A stretch of DNA of 64,000 nucleotides. Origin: Mariprofundaceae bacterium (GTDB taxonomy: Bacteria; Pseudomonadota; Zetaproteobacteria; Mariprofundales; Mariprofundaceae). The first letter of the stretch is position 1. Every line of letters starts with the position of its first letter. The DNA lies in NCBI GenBank assembly GCA_030950925.1, contig JAUZQO010000009.1, positions 62,001 through 126,000 on the forward strand, read 5' to 3'. A program made the translations under genes and the position numbers. The notes beneath the pieces are model-generated. The model was not told the origin of the DNA. It searched no databases and saw nothing but the letters and a program-made list of their open reading frames with translations. Positions 1-8,521 of this stretch are shown one piece after another.

Positions 1-39
1 AGAGGCAAGAATCAAGGCTTCCAACTGCTGTGCTAACAT
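1..39 (-). CDS. scpB: Segregation and condensation protein B, N-terminus only
   Basis: Only the first 13 codons are in the window. They read MLAQQLEALILAS, the usual opening of ScpB, the winged-helix kleisin-associated subunit of the SMC-ScpAB chromosome condensation complex. The ATG at 39 overlaps the scpA stop codon (33-35), the arrangement expected for translationally coupled scpA-scpB. The gene leaves the window at its left edge. The call rests mostly on context. Confidence 0.75.
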   Translation of the reverse strand, partial: MLAQQLEALILAS

Positions 40-848
40 GCTTCTTCCGCTTCTTGATTCGATAAAAGTAACATAATACTGCCTGATTCAGCATTTTGGA
101 TGACTTGAATAATACGTTGCCGCCATAATTCCAATAGAGCCAGCAGTGTCGTCACCCAAGCCTCACGGTGATGGGTTGGCGCAAGTATATCGGTCAGTGA
201 ACGGCTGCCTGATTGTAAATGCTCCAATACATATTGCATTTGTTCACGCACACTCATGCTTTCCAACATCACACGATGACGAGCAGGTTGTTTCATGCGT
301 TTGAGAACATGGGTAAAGGCTGCCAATAAATCATCCAAATCCGCTTCGGCTAAAGGGCGTTCCACTTGTTCAGATTCAGGAAACACACAACGCTTAAACA
401 CATCACGCTGCATACGTGGTAACTCATTCAAACTTTCAGCAATCAAACGGTATTGTTCATAGGCTAATAATTGAGCCACCAAAGCTTCGCGTGGATCAAT
501 GGTATTGCCTTCATCATCTATTTCAGGACGTGGCAAAAGCATCCGACTTTTGAGTTGCATCAAGGTGCTTGCCATCACCAAATATTCCCCCGATACATCA
601 ATGTCCAACAAGGCTTGGGATTCAATGATGTTTAAATATTGTGCCGTCAGTGTTGCCAATGGAATATCAAAAATATCCATTTTTTGTTTGCGAATCAGTT
701 GCAAAAGAATATCCAAAGGATCTTCAAATGCATCCAAGGCAACAGGCGGTAAATCAGGGATTTGGGTTTCTAGGCTTGCGTCAATCACTTTGTTATTGCT
801 TACTGTAGAATGCGTTGTAAATGATTCTTTTTGCATGTTTATACGCAT
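33..848 (-). CDS. scpA: Segregation and condensation protein A (kleisin)
   Basis: ScpA bridges the SMC heads and acts with ScpB in chromosome condensation and segregation. The 271-residue protein has the family's N-terminal signature: FEDPLDILLQLIRKQKMDIF at about residues 41-60, followed by the conserved region with EYLVMASTLMQLKSRMLLP. The C-terminal part with LLALLELWR is also typical of the kleisin winged helix. The first Met (848) overlaps the upstream methyltransferase stop (839-841). A second Met four codons in is equally possible, because the family usually starts close to the FEGPLDLLL-type motif. It is coupled to scpB downstream. Confidence 0.93.
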   Translation of the reverse strand: MRINMQKESFTTHSTVSNNKVIDASLETQIPDLPPVALDAFEDPLDILLQLIRKQKMDIFDIPLATLTAQYLNIIESQALLDIDVSGEYLVMASTLMQLKSRMLLPRPEIDDEGNTIDPREALVAQLLAYEQYRLIAESLNELPRMQRDVFKRCVFPESEQVERPLAEADLDDLLAAFTHVLKRMKQPARHRVMLESMSVREQMQYVLEHLQSGSRSLTDILAPTHHREAWVTTLLALLELWRQRIIQVIQNAESGSIMLLLSNQEAEEAC

Positions 849-1516
849 TTTACCACTAACATCTGACTTGCACTATTTTGGAATTGATATGCAACATCCT
901 GCAAAGAAACATCCATACCTTTATTTTTCAATGATGAGATAACAACATCAAGATATTTGGATATTGATCCATCAAGTGAAACCAATGGATAAACTCGAAC
1001 CTCTTGCGCCACTCGGCATAACTCCAGCATAGAGGCTATATGCAAAGCTTCATCAATATGCTCACTATAGAGAAATAAATAATGAGAACACAAAGCCAAA
1101 TCAAGTGCTTGATCTTCAAAAGGAAGGATTGGCAATGATGCTTTAATATATCTTCTGTCTTTCTTGCCAGCCTCATAATCATCCAAAAAGGCTTCCATTG
1201 AATTCATTCGAGTTTTTCCTAAAGCCTCAATGTTTGGAATATCTTTCCAAATATAATCATCAGTATTCTTCTTTACTTCAGACATAATATGAGGATAAAC
1301 ATCATCAATTCTTGAACGAATTTGTAAAGAATCAAATTGATAAACAGGGTCTACAGAAACAACACTACCCCCTCTTTCAGTTAATTCAGCATTAAAACTT
1401 GCTGGTCCATCAGCACACCCCAATATTTTCTTATTAAGGTCAGTATTTGTTAAAGAAAACATTGATTTATATTCGTTAAATGAACGCCCCCAAGGGACTA
1501 TATTTTTTAGTTCCAT
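839..1516 (-). CDS. Probable SAM-dependent methyltransferase of unknown substrate
   Basis: The 225-residue protein has a motif-I-like glycine loop, ILGCADGPASF (about residues 31-41), followed by an acidic strand end, SVVSVDP. The later segment ALDLALCSHYLFLYSEHID is a conserved block of an uncharacterised bacterial methyltransferase family. RVAQEVRVYPL follows, also as in that family. It lies between trpS and scpA on the same strand and overlaps the scpA start. It looks more AT-rich than its neighbours, which may indicate later insertion into the operon. The substrate cannot be inferred. Confidence 0.7.
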   Translation of the reverse strand: MELKNIVPWGRSFNEYKSMFSLTNTDLNKKILGCADGPASFNAELTERGGSVVSVDPVYQFDSLQIRSRIDDVYPHIMSEVKKNTDDYIWKDIPNIEALGKTRMNSMEAFLDDYEAGKKDRRYIKASLPILPFEDQALDLALCSHYLFLYSEHIDEALHIASMLELCRVAQEVRVYPLVSLDGSISKYLDVVISSLKNKGMDVSLQDVAYQFQNSASQMLVVKCV

Positions 1517-1557
1517 AAAATGGTTTTATATGAGGGCTGCCATAATATTTTCATATA

Positions 1558-2589
1558 TCACACTCGATAACCCATTTTCAAGCTTTTGCGCACTTTTTCC
1601 ATGGTTCGTGATGCTTCGCGGCGTGCTTTTTCATTGCCAGCTTTGACTATATCCCGCACATCATCAGGGCGAGAAGCAATATCAGCCCGACGCTCGCGTA
1701 TGGGTTGCAATTCTTCTTCCAAATGTTTGAGTAAACACCCTTTACAATCCACGCAACCAATACCAGCCGTGGTGCAGCCTTCTTGCACCCATGCCCTTTC
1801 TTCTTCTGTGGAATAGACAGTGTGAAAATCCCAAACAGGGCATTTTTCAGGTGTGCCTGCATCTGTTCTTAACTTGCGTGCAGGGTCGGTGAGCATTTGT
1901 TTGACTTTTTTCTCGGTTGTTTTCCAACTCTCACTCAATTCAATGGTGTTGCCATAAGATTTACTCATTTTACGACCATCCAAACCTGGGAGTTTAGATG
2001 TCGGCATCAACAGTGATTTAGGTTCTGGAAACAGGGGCGGGATACCCTTGCGATACAAATGATTGAATCGGCGAGCAACTTCACGGGTTAATTCAATATG
2101 TGGCACTTGATCTTCACCAATCGGCACTGCATCCGCGCGATACATTAAAATATCAGCCGATTGAAGCAGTGGGTAGCCTAAAAAACCATACGTACCCAAA
2201 TCTTTTTCACGCAACTGTTCAATTTGATCTTTATAGGTGGGCACACGTTCCAACCATGATAAAGGGGTCATAAACGAAAATAACAGGTGTAATTCTGCAT
2301 GTTCAGGCACTTCGGACTGAATAAACAGGGTGCTTTTCTCAGGGTCAATGCCCACAGCCAACCAATCAATTAACATATCCCAAATGGTATTTTTGACCAC
2401 TTCAGGGTTGGCATAATCGGTGGTTAAGGCATGCCAATCCGCTGCAAAAAAGAAACATTGTTCGCTATTTTGCAGTTTGAGCCAATTTTCAAGTACACCC
2501 TTGTAATGACCAAGGTGTAAACGCCCTGTGGGGCGCATACCTGAAAGAATACGTTGGGGTTTATTGCTGGAAGGTTCTGACTGGTTCAC
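1558..2589 (-). CDS. trpS: Tryptophanyl-tRNA synthetase with a cysteine-rich insert
   Basis: This class I synthetase charges tRNA-Trp. The HIGH-equivalent HLGH is at residues 25-28 and KMSKS at about 210. The start is GTG at 2589, with GAGGG just upstream. At 343 residues it is close to the usual length. Unlike the common E. coli-type enzyme, the C-terminal third carries cysteines at 250, 272, 279, 282 and 285, that is C-x21-C-x6-C-x2-C with one further C-x2-C step. This resembles the motif of the [4Fe-4S]-binding TrpRS of Thermotoga (recalled as C-x22-C-x6-C-x2-C). It is co-oriented with nusB, 11 bp away. Confidence 0.96.
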   Translation of the reverse strand: MNQSEPSSNKPQRILSGMRPTGRLHLGHYKGVLENWLKLQNSEQCFFFAADWHALTTDYANPEVVKNTIWDMLIDWLAVGIDPEKSTLFIQSEVPEHAELHLLFSFMTPLSWLERVPTYKDQIEQLREKDLGTYGFLGYPLLQSADILMYRADAVPIGEDQVPHIELTREVARRFNHLYRKGIPPLFPEPKSLLMPTSKLPGLDGRKMSKSYGNTIELSESWKTTEKKVKQMLTDPARKLRTDAGTPEKCPVWDFHTVYSTEEERAWVQEGCTTAGIGCVDCKGCLLKHLEEELQPIRERRADIASRPDDVRDIVKAGNEKARREASRTMEKVRKSLKMGYRV

Positions 2590-2600
2590 GGGGTTCCCTC

Positions 2601-3059
2601 TTATTTTTTACTGTCGATTTCAGCACTACGAAGTTGTTTGGCAAGTTTATCCAACACACCATTGATAAAGCCGCGTGCTGATTCATCGGCATAATCATGC
2701 GCCAATTCCAATGCTTCGTTGATAATGACTTTATACGGAATTTCCAAACGTGTGGTCATTTCCCAAGTGGATAGACGTAAAATATTCAATTCTAATGTCG
2801 CAATACTGCGTAAACTGCGTTTAATCACTGTCGTAATTTTAGCATCTAAATTCTCACGGTCATCAATCACCCCATGTACCATGAGGCGCATATATTCAAC
2901 ATCTTGCTGCTTACGGTCTTCCTCTTCTATGCGTCCTGCAATCAAGCCTGGAATCGCACCATTGTCACATGCGCTGCTGTGCCATGCATACAACACTTCC
3001 AAAGCTGATTCGCGAGCCAAATGACGGTTTGAACCCGATGTTGCGTTGCTTTTACTCAT
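2601..3059 (-). CDS. nusB: Transcription antitermination factor NusB
   Basis: NusB binds boxA RNA with S10 (NusE) in rRNA antitermination complexes. The 152-residue protein has the all-helical NusB pattern: ARESALEVLYAW near the N-terminus and RSIATLELNILRLSTWEM in the middle. The C-terminal signature follows: YKVIINEALELAHDYADE and then GFINGVLDKLA. Its ATG (3057-3059) overlaps the ribH stop codon as ATGA, so the two are coupled. The ribH-nusB pairing is common in bacteria. Confidence 0.96.
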   Translation of the reverse strand: MSKSNATSGSNRHLARESALEVLYAWHSSACDNGAIPGLIAGRIEEEDRKQQDVEYMRLMVHGVIDDRENLDAKITTVIKRSLRSIATLELNILRLSTWEMTTRLEIPYKVIINEALELAHDYADESARGFINGVLDKLAKQLRSAEIDSKK

Positions 3060-3541
3060 GATGGTTCTCCAATGGTTTTCAAAATTACAGCTATTTCAAC
3101 GGCGGTGAGTGCAGCCTCTTCACCTTTGTGACCATGTGCGCCACCGATCCGTTCCACAGCTTGCGCATGGGTATCCACGGTTAAAATACCATTGGTGACT
3201 GGAATTTCACCCATTTGAGCCAAGCGTCCGATACTATCCATGGTCACACGACACACATGATCAAAATGCGCTGTATCACCCTTAATCACACACCCCAGAC
3301 ATACCAAAGCATCATAGCGTTCTGTATCATATAGAGCTGATGCAATGGTTGGCACTTCCAAAGCTCCAGGAACATGAAAAACATCCACATTCTCTTGGCT
3401 TGCCCCATGTTCAATCAACGCAGAAACCGCACCATTTAAAAGAACTTCAGTAATATCTTTATTGAAACGACTAACAATAATGCCGATTTTCAAACCCGTA
3501 GCATCAACAGTTCCTGACAAGTGTGGGGCATCTAAACTCAT
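3056..3541 (-). CDS. ribH: 6,7-dimethyl-8-ribityllumazine synthase
   Basis: RibH condenses 5-amino-6-ribitylaminouracil with 3,4-dihydroxy-2-butanone 4-phosphate to make lumazine, the penultimate step to riboflavin. The 161-residue length is normal. Visible motifs are IGIIVSRFN near residue 20, the substrate loop VPGALEVP, LGCVIKGDTAHFDHVC with the catalytic histidine region, and PVTNGILTVDT. It overlaps ribBA upstream and nusB downstream by four bases each (ATGA), a strongly coupled arrangement. Confidence 0.97.
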   Translation of the reverse strand: MSLDAPHLSGTVDATGLKIGIIVSRFNKDITEVLLNGAVSALIEHGASQENVDVFHVPGALEVPTIASALYDTERYDALVCLGCVIKGDTAHFDHVCRVTMDSIGRLAQMGEIPVTNGILTVDTHAQAVERIGGAHGHKGEEAALTAVEIAVILKTIGEPS

Positions 3542-4755
3542 GTTGAACCACCTATTTCCGCTTTAATCATATGCCCCATTTTATCACGTTTGGTTTGTAA
3601 ATAACTGATGTTTTCTTCATGGGGAGCAACTTCAAGCTGCACACGTTCCACCACTTCAAGACCATAACCATCCAATGCGATGATTTTTTTTGGGTTGTTG
3701 GTCAATAAATCAAGTTTCCGTAACCCCAAATCACGCAAAATTTGCGCGCCAATGCCATAATCTCTTAAATCAGATTTAAATCCCAATTTTTCATTGGCTT
3801 CAACGGTATCATGCCCTGCATCTTGCAATTCATAGGCTTTGAGTTTGTTGAGTAAGCCAATGCCACGACCTTCTTGGCGCAAATATAAAATCACACCCTC
3901 ACCCGCTTCAGCCACTTGGCGCATCGCAGCATGCAGTTGTGAACCACAATCACAACGGCGTGAGGTGAACACATCACCTGTTAAACATTCAGAATGCACA
4001 CGCACCAAACAAGCTTTTTCAGGGCTTGGATTACCCATGACCAAGGCTACATGCTCGGCATCATCGACACGGTTGGTGTAACCCATCATGCGAAATTCGC
4101 CAAATTCTGTGGGTAAACGAACTTCAACTTCACGTTTGACCAAAGACTCATGCTTGAGTTGGTAACGAATGACATCCGCAATACAGCCAACTTTCAGCTT
4201 GTGTTTTTTAGCAAATACTTTGAGTTCAGGCATGCGTGACATGGTGCCGTCATCATTCATGATTTCACAAATCACGCCCGATGCTTTTAAGCCCGCCATA
4301 CGTGCCAAATCAATGGATGCTTCGGTGTGTCCTGCACGCACCAGCAACCCACCATCACGCCCAACCAAAGGAAAAACATGCCCTGGTGTATGGATATCAG
4401 CCTCGCTTGCATCGGTCGCAATGGCTGTGCGAATGGTATGCGCACGATCATAGGCTGAAATACCTGTCGTCACGCCTTCCGCAGCTTCAATAGAAACAGT
4501 GAAATTGGTTTTAAACTTGGCATTGGTGTTTGCAACCATCAGTGGAATATTGAGTTGTTCCGCTTGGGCTGGCTCCATGGCAAGGCAAATGAGACCACGA
4601 CCATGCGTTGCCATGAAATTAACCGCTTCGGGAGTCACCCATTCAGAAGCCATCACCAAATCGCCTTCATTCTCACGATCTTCATCATCAGCAAGAATAA
4701 TCATGCGACCCGCACGCAATTCTTCAATCAGTTCTTCACAACTGGCAAGACTCAT
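3538..4755 (-). CDS. ribBA: Bifunctional DHBP synthase / GTP cyclohydrolase II
   Basis: This is a fusion of the two entry enzymes of riboflavin synthesis. The N-terminal RibB half (about residues 1-200) makes 3,4-dihydroxy-2-butanone 4-phosphate and shows DDEDRENEGD and FMATHGRGLICLAM. The C-terminal RibA half opens GTP and shows the zinc cysteines in SECLTGDVFTSRRCDCGSQL and the segment LRQEGRGIGLLNKLKAYELQ. All expected active-site residues are present, so both activities should be retained. The 405-residue length is standard. It overlaps ribE and ribH by four bases each. Confidence 0.97.
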   Translation of the reverse strand: MSLASCEELIEELRAGRMIILADDEDRENEGDLVMASEWVTPEAVNFMATHGRGLICLAMEPAQAEQLNIPLMVANTNAKFKTNFTVSIEAAEGVTTGISAYDRAHTIRTAIATDASEADIHTPGHVFPLVGRDGGLLVRAGHTEASIDLARMAGLKASGVICEIMNDDGTMSRMPELKVFAKKHKLKVGCIADVIRYQLKHESLVKREVEVRLPTEFGEFRMMGYTNRVDDAEHVALVMGNPSPEKACLVRVHSECLTGDVFTSRRCDCGSQLHAAMRQVAEAGEGVILYLRQEGRGIGLLNKLKAYELQDAGHDTVEANEKLGFKSDLRDYGIGAQILRDLGLRKLDLLTNNPKKIIALDGYGLEVVERVQLEVAPHEENISYLQTKRDKMGHMIKAEIGGST

Positions 4756-5381
4756 TCGGTCTCCTTTGTTTGTATGAAAGTGTTGGGGCTTTGAAACGAT
4801 AACAGACGTTCAACATAACGCCCAAGCATATCCGTTTCGATGTTAACCCTATCGTTAAGCTGTAAGGCTCCGAGGTTGGTGTGGGCTAAGGTGTGTGGGA
4901 TCAAATTGACGGTAAAAGAGACATCACTCACATCATTGATGGTTAAACTTGTACCATTCAGCGTCACAGAACCTTTTTTAACCACATAAGCTGCTAAAAC
5001 ACGCGGTAGTTCAAAGCAGAGTACGCGATGTTCACCCATATTCTCCATGCTTTTTAGTCTCGCAAGTCCATCAATATGGCCACTGACAATATGCCCGCCC
5101 AAGGCATCACCAACACGCAAAGCAGCCTCCACATTCACTTTTTGAGCAGTCTTGGCGGATGAAAATTGGGTGAGTTCTAGCGTTTCTAAGGAAAGGGTAG
5201 CGCACCATTGTTGAGGTTTAGGGAAATCCGTGATGGTTAAACAGCAACCGTCCACAGCAACTGAGTCACCCAGTTGCCAAGCTGACATATCCAAAGTGGT
5301 TTGAAAGGTGAAGTGGCTTTGTTTATCTTCATGTTTCATGCGAACAATCGAGCCAACATCTTGAATAATTCCTGTAAACAT
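4752..5381 (-). CDS. ribE: Riboflavin synthase, alpha subunit
   Basis: The enzyme dismutates two lumazines into riboflavin. The 209-residue protein has the two lumazine-binding repeats. The first begins MFTGIIQDVGSI and contains SVAVDGCCLTI. The second contains GGHIVSGHIDG, SVTLNGTSLTINDV and a closing VNIETDMLGRYVERL. An FMN riboswitch would be expected at the head of a rib operon in some lineages, but I see no RFN-like sequence in the 87 bases upstream. No ribD lies in this run. Confidence 0.97.
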   Translation of the reverse strand: MFTGIIQDVGSIVRMKHEDKQSHFTFQTTLDMSAWQLGDSVAVDGCCLTITDFPKPQQWCATLSLETLELTQFSSAKTAQKVNVEAALRVGDALGGHIVSGHIDGLARLKSMENMGEHRVLCFELPRVLAAYVVKKGSVTLNGTSLTINDVSDVSFTVNLIPHTLAHTNLGALQLNDRVNIETDMLGRYVERLLSFQSPNTFIQTKETE

Positions 5382-5468
5382 AGGATCCTTTGTATATATG
5401 GGCTGTTTTTCAGAGCGCGGATAGTGCTGCGATATGGGGTGGATGACAAATAGAATCTATCGGTGACT

Positions 5469-6947
5469 TTAACGCCAAGCTTCCAGCAGTTCCAAACATC
5501 TTCGGTTCATCGCCAATGCACGGCGTTCCGTGTTCGCTTCATTATAACAACGCAATTCAGGGGCATTTCCTGAAGCGCGCAAATGCACAATCTCATCATT
5601 TTCAAAGGTCATGCGCACACCATCTGTCAAATCAATGTTGGAAACCTTGCCAAAATATTGGCCAAACATCACTTCAGCCGTTGATGTATCTTGTATGGCT
5701 TGTAATTTCTCGGTACTGATGTGATTGGGAAACGCTTTTAAACGTCCACTACTGGTGAAGCGAGGTGGGAGAGTTTGAGTGAGTTGCGTAATACTTTGTT
5801 GATTGTTCTTTGCCAACAATAAAATAGTTAAAGGCACAATCATCGCATCACGGGTGGGTAAAGAAGTCAGTGTTTGGCCATTCAACACAACATCCGTGGC
5901 GATTAAAAAACCACCATTGGCTTCATAGCCCATCACCGATGTTTCGCCTTGCTGTATGGCTTTGTTCATGGCCGTGATGACATACGGTGAGCCAATACGG
6001 GTGCGTATAACCTGTTTAAAATAAGCCGATTTTTCTATCGCACTGTTGCTACTAATCGGGGTCACAATGGATTCAGCCTGCAAATATTGCGCGCATAAGA
6101 TACCAGCAACATCACCGCGTAACCATTCACCTTGTGCATTGGAAATCAACGGACGATCACCATCACCATCAGCAGAAATAAGGGCATCTAAGGCATATTC
6201 CTTACACCATTGTTTGGCTAATGCCACATCCTCAGGGCGTATGGCTTCAGTATCGACAGGAATAAAATGATCAGAGTGACCAAGGCAAAGAGCAGCCCCC
6301 CCCAAACCTTCAACAACATCTTTCATGATGTCTCGAAGTACAGTTGAATGTTGATAAACACCAATATTCAAACCTTTTAGACAATCTTTTGGAAAAAAAT
6401 CAAGGTATCGTTGGATGTATAGCTGACGTGCTACATCATTTAAATCGGGAAGTTTTTGTTCCCAAGCATCATTATCTTGTTCAAATAAGGCAGCCGATAA
6501 AAGGACATCTCGACCACACAACATTTGTTCATCTTGCTTTAAAATTTCACCTTGAGGCTTATAAAATTTAATGCCATTGCGATCATCTGGAATGTGGCTA
6601 CCTGTCACCATAATGCTGGCAATACCTGCTTGCATGGCAAAACAAGCGACCGCAGGTGTCGGAATAAAACCAGTATTGATGATTTGGCAACCCGCATCTT
6701 CGACTGCGTGTGCCACAGCATTCATAATACGCGGCGAGCTAGGGCGATAGTCACCAGCAATCGCAACGGAATCACCCGCTTGAATCAGCTTTTCATCCAA
6801 TAAATATTGTAAAAAAGCCAATGTGTAAGCATAGCAAACATCATTACGCATATCACTGGCAAGACCACGCGCACCGCTGGTGCCAAATTTGACACCGCTG
6901 CTTTGCATCAGCTCAGCGATGTTGAGTTTGATTGTATGTTTTTGCAT
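5469..6947 (-). CDS. Phosphomannomutase/phosphoglucomutase family protein
   Basis: This is a member of the alpha-D-phosphohexomutase superfamily, which interconverts hexose 1- and 6-phosphates to feed sugar-nucleotide synthesis. Family motifs are in order: FGTSGARGL (about residues 21-29), the phosphoserine loop VTGSHIPDDRNGIKFY, the Mg2+ loop ADGDGDRPL, the sugar-specificity loop GYEANGGFL, and the phosphate-binding RASGNAPELRCYNEA. The SHIP variant of the serine loop and the GNAPE variant of the more usual GTEP-type loop suggest a divergent subfamily. Substrate cannot be assigned. At 492 residues it is of normal length. It is the first gene of the minus-strand run that continues with the rib genes. 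Confidence 0.88.
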   Translation of the reverse strand: MQKHTIKLNIAELMQSSGVKFGTSGARGLASDMRNDVCYAYTLAFLQYLLDEKLIQAGDSVAIAGDYRPSSPRIMNAVAHAVEDAGCQIINTGFIPTPAVACFAMQAGIASIMVTGSHIPDDRNGIKFYKPQGEILKQDEQMLCGRDVLLSAALFEQDNDAWEQKLPDLNDVARQLYIQRYLDFFPKDCLKGLNIGVYQHSTVLRDIMKDVVEGLGGAALCLGHSDHFIPVDTEAIRPEDVALAKQWCKEYALDALISADGDGDRPLISNAQGEWLRGDVAGILCAQYLQAESIVTPISSNSAIEKSAYFKQVIRTRIGSPYVITAMNKAIQQGETSVMGYEANGGFLIATDVVLNGQTLTSLPTRDAMIVPLTILLLAKNNQQSITQLTQTLPPRFTSSGRLKAFPNHISTEKLQAIQDTSTAEVMFGQYFGKVSNIDLTDGVRMTFENDEIVHLRASGNAPELRCYNEANTERRALAMNRRCLELLEAWR

Positions 6948-7035
6948 GAAATATCCTATTTAATGGTTATTATATTCAGTTCATAAAGCTTGAATAGACA
7001 CGGTGGTTAAGCCTGTAGGATCGGCGATAGCTTGA

Positions 7036-7171
7036 TCATCCATGGCAATAACGATTGGGTGATTCCAACTTCAAAATAGCATTGAGAAAGCTAACTAAAA
7101 TATCGCCGCTTTCTGCTGATCCAAAAATACGCTTAAAAGCAACGTCTGTTTTGGGATTTAAAAAAACGCAT
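7036..7171 (-). pseudogene. Remnant of Rpn/PD-(D/E)XK nuclease-family transposase, N-terminus
   Basis: Read on the minus strand, the sequence begins ATGCGT and then needs one frame change in a T7 run. After that it reads LNPKTDVAFKRIFGSAESG followed by DILVSFLNAILKLE. This is the characteristic N-terminus of the Rpn-type proteins often annotated as PD-(D/E)XK nuclease family transposases. Without the frame change the reading hits a stop after about 12 codons. The remnant ends at TGA (7036-7038), and the nuclease core is missing. It is a decayed mobile gene and not a functional protein. Confidence 0.7.
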
Positions 7172-7205
7172 GTCAAATTCCCCAGTATTGAAGTGAATAC
7201 GGTAT

Positions 7206-7222
7206 GAAGTATGATATACTTC
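7206..7222. repeat. Perfect 7-bp-arm palindrome, operator-like
   Basis: GAAGTAT-GAT-ATACTTC is a perfect inverted repeat with a 3-base centre. It lies 35 bp upstream (minus-strand sense) of the Rpn remnant start, where a promoter or operator of that gene would be. It is AT-rich and has no adjacent T-run, so it does not look like a terminator. The function is unknown. Confidence 0.4.
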
Positions 7223-7289
7223 GTGTTATTTTTGATAGCAAAAAAAACTAAGCCTCTGTTTCTTTCTCAATGTTTTTGTTCGTATGCCT

Positions 7290-7850
7290 TCAACTTAAGG
7301 CGTTGGTTTGTTTTTGGCTTAAGGTTTCATATTGTCCCACATCAAGCCCATCCAAGGTAATATCACCGATAGCATAGCGAATAAGGCGCAGGGTAGGGAA
7401 ACCGACTGCCGCTGTCATGCGCCGAACTTGGCGATTGCGCCCCTCTCGAATGGTTAGCTCAAGCCAAGAGGTCGGAATATTTAGGCGTGTTCGAATCGGT
7501 GGCGTCCGTTGCCATAGTGGGCAAGGCTCTTCAATGATGCGTGCTTGTGCGGGTTTTGTGATGCCATCTTTGAGCATGACACCACCTTGCAAACTGCGTA
7601 TGCCTTGCTCATGAATGGTGCCATCCACTTGCACCCAATATGTTTTAGAGAGTTTGTGATCAGGATGGGCAATGCGATGCTGCAATGTTCCATCATCAGT
7701 GAGTAAAAGTAGCCCTTCACTGTCTCGATCCAAGCGACCTGCTGCATAAACATTGGGTATTTGAATGAAATCGGCCAAGGTTTGCCGCTTCGCGTTGTCA
7801 GTAAATTGGGTGAGTACTTGAAAGGGCTTGTTAAAACGAAGTGTAGTCAT
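7290..7850 (-). CDS. rluE: 23S rRNA pseudouridine synthase, RluE type
   Basis: This belongs to the RsuA/RluB/E/F family of pseudouridine synthases. The catalytic aspartate sits in [19 protein letters not shown] (about residues 36-54). The RsuA-family segment [21 protein letters not shown] follows near residue 135. The protein is 186 residues and begins directly with [13 protein letters not shown], with no N-terminal S4 domain. That short form matches RluE, which modifies U2457 of 23S rRNA in E. coli. It is divergent from the DUF1499 gene, with a 33-bp gap. Confidence 0.9.
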   Translation of the reverse strand: MTTLRFNKPFQVLTQFTDNAKRQTLADFIQIPNVYAAGRLDRDSEGLLLLTDDGTLQHRIAHPDHKLSKTYWVQVDGTIHEQGIRSLQGGVMLKDGITKPAQARIIEEPCPLWQRTPPIRTRLNIPTSWLELTIREGRNRQVRRMTAAVGFPTLRLIRYAIGDITLDGLDVGQYETLSQKQTNALS

Positions 7851-7883
7851 GAAGTCAGAATGATAGGGGAAAGGGCAAAAAGA

Positions 7884-8333
7884 ATGAAAGTTTTTTTGGT
7901 GGGCTTGTTTGCATTGTTGGTTGTGGGTGTGTGCGTTTTTACCGTGTTGGCTTTGTTATCACAACAAGAACCTAAACATTTGGGCTTAAAGGATAGGAAG
8001 CTTCGTGCTTGCTCTGATGCACCCAATTGTGTGTGTAGTGAGGATTTAATGAAAGGGGATAAGGTTCACTTTATCCAGCCTTTCCCTGCAAACCCCGATA
8101 CTTGGAAAAGCTTGCAACAAAGCATCGTACAACAAGGTGGCACACTTAATAAAGTTGAAAAATATTATCTGCATGCCACATTTTCTTCGCCAATCTTTCA
8201 TTATGTCGATGATGTGGAATGCCGTTGGGATGAAGCGGAAGCTGTGATTCATATTCGTTCTGCTTCAAGGGTGGGGCATTCAGATTTAGGGGTGAATCGT
8301 CAACGCGTGGAAGCTTTACGACAAAATTTATAA
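7884..8333 (+). CDS. DUF1499 family membrane-anchored protein
   Basis: The 149-residue protein starts at ATG 7884, preceded by GGGGAAAGGG. The N-terminus [19 protein letters not shown] is a single membrane anchor or uncleaved signal. The rest has the DUF1499 pattern: [11 protein letters not shown], a middle segment with YYLHATFSS, and the C-terminal block [22 protein letters not shown]. The biochemical role of DUF1499 is unknown. A longer reading frame upstream has no better start and would overlap rluE. Confidence 0.85.
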   Translation: MKVFLVGLFALLVVGVCVFTVLALLSQQEPKHLGLKDRKLRACSDAPNCVCSEDLMKGDKVHFIQPFPANPDTWKSLQQSIVQQGGTLNKVEKYYLHATFSSPIFHYVDDVECRWDEAEAVIHIRSASRVGHSDLGVNRQRVEALRQNL

Positions 8334-8521
8334 GACGTCCATTTGGTCATCGTATTGACCGCGTAGAAATATCGGAAATTCAGCCTTAAAATCATAGAAC
8401 CAAGGTGTATTACTGAGCAGATACACGTTGCCATCTTATATAGTTACAGTATTTTCATCATGACTAACCCAAATTATTTTGAAACTGGCAAGAAAATACA
8501 CGTTCGTTAGCGTGCATCGCT
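8334..8521. other. 188-bp leader region upstream of pheA
   Basis: There is no gene of normal size here. A 16-codon ATG frame at 8460-8510 reads MTNPNYFETGKKIHVR. It is too weakly biased toward Phe or Tyr to be called an attenuator leader peptide. A short CACG/CGTG stem lies at its end, just before the pheA start. The region presumably carries the promoter of the pheA operon, but I could not pick convincing -35/-10 boxes. Confidence 0.3.

Larger units (their letters stand above)
6948..7289. other. Gene-free stretch containing nuclease/transposase debris
   Basis: No intact gene is present in these 342 bases. On the minus strand there is a frameshifted Rpn-family remnant (7036-7171, listed separately) and a perfect palindrome just beyond its start (7206-7222). 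A short open tail ending DDQAIADPTGLTTVSIQAL reads in another frame below the remnant. It may be further debris and I do not recognise it. Confidence 0.6.

Noticed and set aside
5382-5468. Possible FMN riboswitch ahead of ribE
   Set aside because: The 87-bp gap contains no RFN-type conserved blocks and is too short for the full aptamer plus expression platform.
8460-8510. Leader peptide for pheA attenuation
   Set aside because: The 16-codon frame has only one Phe and one Tyr, with no terminator/antiterminator pair after it.
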